This document shows, in pieces, positions 61,946 to 64,000 of a DNA stretch of 64,000 nt. Within the stretch, counting starts at the first letter, position 1. Every line of letters starts with the position of its first letter. The notes below the pieces were generated by a model. The model made no database searches, was not told the origin of the DNA, and saw nothing but the letters and a program-made list of their open reading frames with translations. The stretch covers positions 55,613-119,612 of the forward strand of contig NZ_JQKJ01000014.1 in NCBI RefSeq assembly GCF_000745975.1, read 5' to 3'. The position numbers were made by a program, and so were the translations under genes. Source of the DNA: Desulfobacter vibrioformis DSM 8776. Its GTDB lineage: Bacteria > Desulfobacterota > Desulfobacteria > Desulfobacterales > Desulfobacteraceae.

Positions 61946-62572
61946 TTATTTTACAGCCACAGCACAATTCAGAATAAACGATTTCCCCTGCTTTGATATG
62001 ACATCAATACCGGATGTAAAACCTGACTCTTTAAGAATATTTTTTACATCATTGATAGAATAGAGACGGAATACTTTCGAACTGAGCGGTTTTTCCCTTA
62101 ACTGTTCCCTGTCTCCGAATCCGATGACCAGTTTTCCGCCCGGCTTCATGATTTTCAATATTTTTTTAGCGATATCCACGGGATCAGGCCAGAAATAAAT
62201 CGTATTGGCACTGCATATTTTATCAAAGGAATTCTCACTGTATGGAATTTCCTCAAAACTACCCCGGCGGATTCTCACTCTTCCTTTTTCCATATATTTC
62301 CTGTTCTTTTTCCGGGCTACTGATACCATAGTTTCTGAAAAATCAACTCCCTCGATTATCCCACGTTTTGTTATCGCAGCCATATCGCTGATCAGCCTGC
62401 CCGTACCGAAACCGATTTCGAGGATATGATCTGTTTCTTCCGGTGACAGCAGTTCTTTCATAAAGCTGTTCAGATCGGCATTGCCCTTTTCAAAAATGTG
62501 CGACATTACCACCCGCCCGAATATACCGCTCGGTTTTTCGGCCTGTTTTGAAAAGAATTCTTTAAAATTCAT
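61946..62572 (-). CDS. Class I SAM-dependent methyltransferase
   Basis: A 208-residue methyltransferase of the UbiE/methyltransferase-11 type. Motif I is ILEIGFGTGRLISDM, motif II the acidic residue in IEGVDFSETMV, motif III region FDKICSANTIYFWPD, with LKPGGK-like IMKPGGKLVIGFGD after it. The ATG at 62572 is preferred because GGAG lies upstream and the family N-terminus begins there. The substrate is unknown. It is in the AT-rich accessory part and alone. Confidence 0.82.
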   Translation of the reverse strand: MNFKEFFSKQAEKPSGIFGRVVMSHIFEKGNADLNSFMKELLSPEETDHILEIGFGTGRLISDMAAITKRGIIEGVDFSETMVSVARKKNRKYMEKGRVRIRRGSFEEIPYSENSFDKICSANTIYFWPDPVDIAKKILKIMKPGGKLVIGFGDREQLREKPLSSKVFRLYSINDVKNILKESGFTSGIDVISKQGKSFILNCAVAVK

Positions 62573-62726
62573 AGGCTCTCCGAGCTTTTCCGTGGTAGAC
62601 ACAATTATTGATTTATGATAAAGACCCAATCTTGTTTGCATAACATCTTATTATCGTTATGTATATTTGATGTGGTCGGGGCTAACGACTGCATCTGACA
62701 TGGTTTTAAATCAACAATTTGATTGA

Positions 62727-62756
62727 AAACCACGGAAAATATCGGAGAACCAATTC
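62727..62756 (+). repeat. Dispersed short repeat, copy B (AAAACCACGGAAAATATC type)
   Basis: Second copy of the repeat at 4719-4748, upstream of the methyltransferase gene. See the first copy; the difference is GGAGAACCA against AGAGAACCA. Confidence 0.5.
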
Positions 62757-62802
62757 ATATGATAACTCCGTTATTGGGTTCTGAGCTTTCAAAGGCATAA
62801 CG

Positions 62803-62826
62803 CAAAAATCTGCGGCCTGTCCGCAG
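62803..62826 (-). terminator. Terminator after the helicase-PLD gene
   Basis: On the minus strand CTGCGG-ACAGG-CCGCAG is followed by ATTTTTG. It begins five bases after the stop codon at 62831. Confidence 0.7.
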
Positions 62827-62830
62827 CATT

Positions 62831-63720
62831 TTACTTGTTGAAAAAGGCTCCTACATTAATGCTTTCAGCTAATTCACACGCAATACTGCTGCTTTCAAGA
62901 CGCATAATGCTCTCTTCAGAATAACCAAAACTTAATAAATTAATGCTGCCGTACCAAGTGATTTTGTTATCAATTATTGCAAATTTCTGGTGAATGTTGG
63001 ATTTGTAAACCATTTGGACTCCAGCTGTTTCAACCGTTGAAAAAAGGTTGCTCAACATGGCTTTTCTATTTTCGTCATAATCATTGGCAGGCCTGGTTAT
63101 GACCGTTATTTTAACCTGCTTTTGTAACAGGTCATTAAAGTGATCCATCATTTGGAGCATTCTTTTTTTTGTGACAAATGGGCTGATGATCAGTAGATGC
63201 TTTGAGGCAACGGCAATATCCCGCAGATAGACGGCAAAGAAATCGTCTTTATTGAAAATAATGTTGGTCGGTGCATCGGGAAATTTGGAGGCCTTGGCTT
63301 TATAACCGATTGAAGCATATCCTTTCAGCCGTTTCCCGTACATTTTTTCAAGCATTTTTACATGAAGATCGACATAATCATAAATTCGGACATCCTTTTT
63401 GTTTTTAAAGTAACGATGCAGCCTGCCTGCATATTGATGCAATGTCCCTTTCCAGGCAATGGGCATGGCTAAAAATAATGTATCCAGCCGCGCTTCATCA
63501 AAACCCTCACCAATATAACTGCCCGTAGCAACCAGCACAAAGGGTTCTGTATCCTTAATCTCCTTTATTGCACCTGTTACACGGGCTGTTTCTTTATCAC
63601 CCATACCGCCTGTTAGACAAACAACATTTGATATTCTGTCTGTCAGCTTTTTCGGGTGTGTCCCACCTGTTACATAGGATAGAATTTTAATCAAAACAGT
63701 AGAGCAAATTGGTAAGAATC
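62831..63720 (-). pseudogene. DEAD/DEAH helicase C-terminal half with phospholipase D-like domain, 5'-truncated
   Basis: About 290 residues remain. The first part is helicase domain 2 (CLTGGMGDKE, LVATGSYIGEGFDEARLDTL, the arginine-finger motif QYAGRLHRYF). The C-terminal part is a PLD-like nuclease domain with one HKD motif (IHQKFAIIDNKITWYGSINL). Intact relatives have an N-terminal nuclease/helicase domain 1 with Walker A and B, all missing here. Upstream of VTGGTHPKKLTDRI the similarity stops, and an inverted-repeat element lies there. The protein resembles defence- or restriction-linked helicases, but without ATPase domain 1 it is presumably inactive. Confidence 0.65.
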
Positions 63721-63921
63721 GAATAGTGTAACGCCCAATTTCTATCAGTGACAAAAAAGTGTAACGGGCAGATATCCTGCTGCTTACCCCGCCCAAAATT
63801 TCAATAAATAACCCGCCTATCCTACCTTTTGGTGGCATCCATGGTGTTTGTTGAAAGGAGCCAAAGGCGTTACACTATTTTGAAAAACTGGGTAAAAAAT
63901 ACCCGTTACACTATTTGAATC
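63716..63921. mobile_element. Small inverted-repeat element (MITE-like, possible IS21-type ends) with 5-base target duplication
   Basis: The ends are GAATAGTGTAACG on the left and its near complement CGTTACACTATTT on the right (one mismatch in 13). Each end carries a second copy of the box: AGTGTAACGGG at 63758-63768 and GGCGTTACACTAT at 63866-63878. Direct repeats GAATC flank both sides (63716-63720 and 63917-63921). No transposase fits in the ~196 bases, so it is non-autonomous. Double boxes at each end are usual for IS21-family elements. Confidence 0.55.
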
Positions 63922-64000
63922 TCAGCAGCAAATTTTATTTGACCCGGTACCGGACAATTGCCATCTTCCATTATACACACCTGAATGAGGGAAGGAGGAT
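63922..64000 (-). other. Open frame entering from the right edge, unidentified
   Basis: On the minus strand a frame reads LIQVCIMEDGNCPVPGQIKF and is cut by the element at IQIV-stop. It could be part of the broken gene whose other piece lies left of the element, or another gene. Too short to identify. Confidence 0.25.

Overview
The window is about 64 kb of chromosome from a sulfate-reducing deltaproteobacterium, most likely Desulfobacteraceae close to Desulfobacter. This is inferred from the gene set: a Tat-exported periplasmic NiFe hydrogenase, etfBA with a membrane Fe-S/CCG-domain EtfAB:menaquinone oxidoreductase and a FadR-like TetR regulator, hemA next to a siroheme-type dehydrogenase and a CcsA/HemX-like protein, and the DVU0524-type partner of FlgM. 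No rRNA, tRNA or CRISPR array was seen.

Layout. 0-5.5 kb: end of a UMF1-type MFS transporter, an aldehyde dehydrogenase, an EAL phosphodiesterase, then an AT-rich accessory patch with a frameshifted sulfotransferase and an unrecognised protein. 5.9-11.7 kb: one minus-strand run of cupin/HTH regulator, AMP-forming acyl-CoA ligase and a thiBPQ-type thiamine ABC transporter. 11.8-14.8 kb: a beta-lactamase-fold relic, a small lipoprotein and an RstA/RstB-like two-component system. 14.8-18.1 kb: NiFe hydrogenase subunits and maturation protease. 18.5-26.4 kb: Hsp70-like protein, lipoprotein, PBP1b, hemA, ccsA-like, precorrin-2 dehydrogenase and an amidohydrolase. 26.4-31.9 kb: phoU-phoB-phoR preceded by an HPt / response regulator-PP2C / anti-sigma-like kinase module. 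31.9-34.7 kb: P1 peptidase, thyA, and a ribbon-helix-helix gene with a 34-residue partner. 35-39.7 kb: electron-transfer-flavoprotein operon and regulator. 40-42.8 kb: class II aldolase, DVU0524/FlgM pair behind a sigma-28-like promoter, and a protein behind a sigma-54-like promoter. 42.8-54.4 kb: housekeeping (mazG, cvpA, phoH, 7TM-HD, ybeY, pdxJ, HAD, S1 protein, uvrC, amt). 54.4-64 kb: accessory region with a broken HigB toxin, a TetR-MMPL-LolA-like-outer membrane operon, a ParE/RelE-type toxin-antitoxin pair next to an attC-like structure, a methyltransferase, and a truncated helicase-PLD gene cut by a small inverted-repeat element.

Most of the window is ordinary core genome. The unusual material is: gene relics (sulfotransferase, beta-lactamase-fold, Hsp70 fragment, HigB, helicase), several short dispersed repeats shared by distant intergenic regions, two microORFs, and cis sites (sigma-54, sigma-28, TetR palindrome, possible Pho and RstA boxes) that can be read directly. 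The best candidates for an under-described system are the MMPL/LolA-like/LLDGFD-repeat outer-membrane operon and the ribbon-helix-helix plus 34-residue gene pair. All functional calls rest on motif recognition without database searches.
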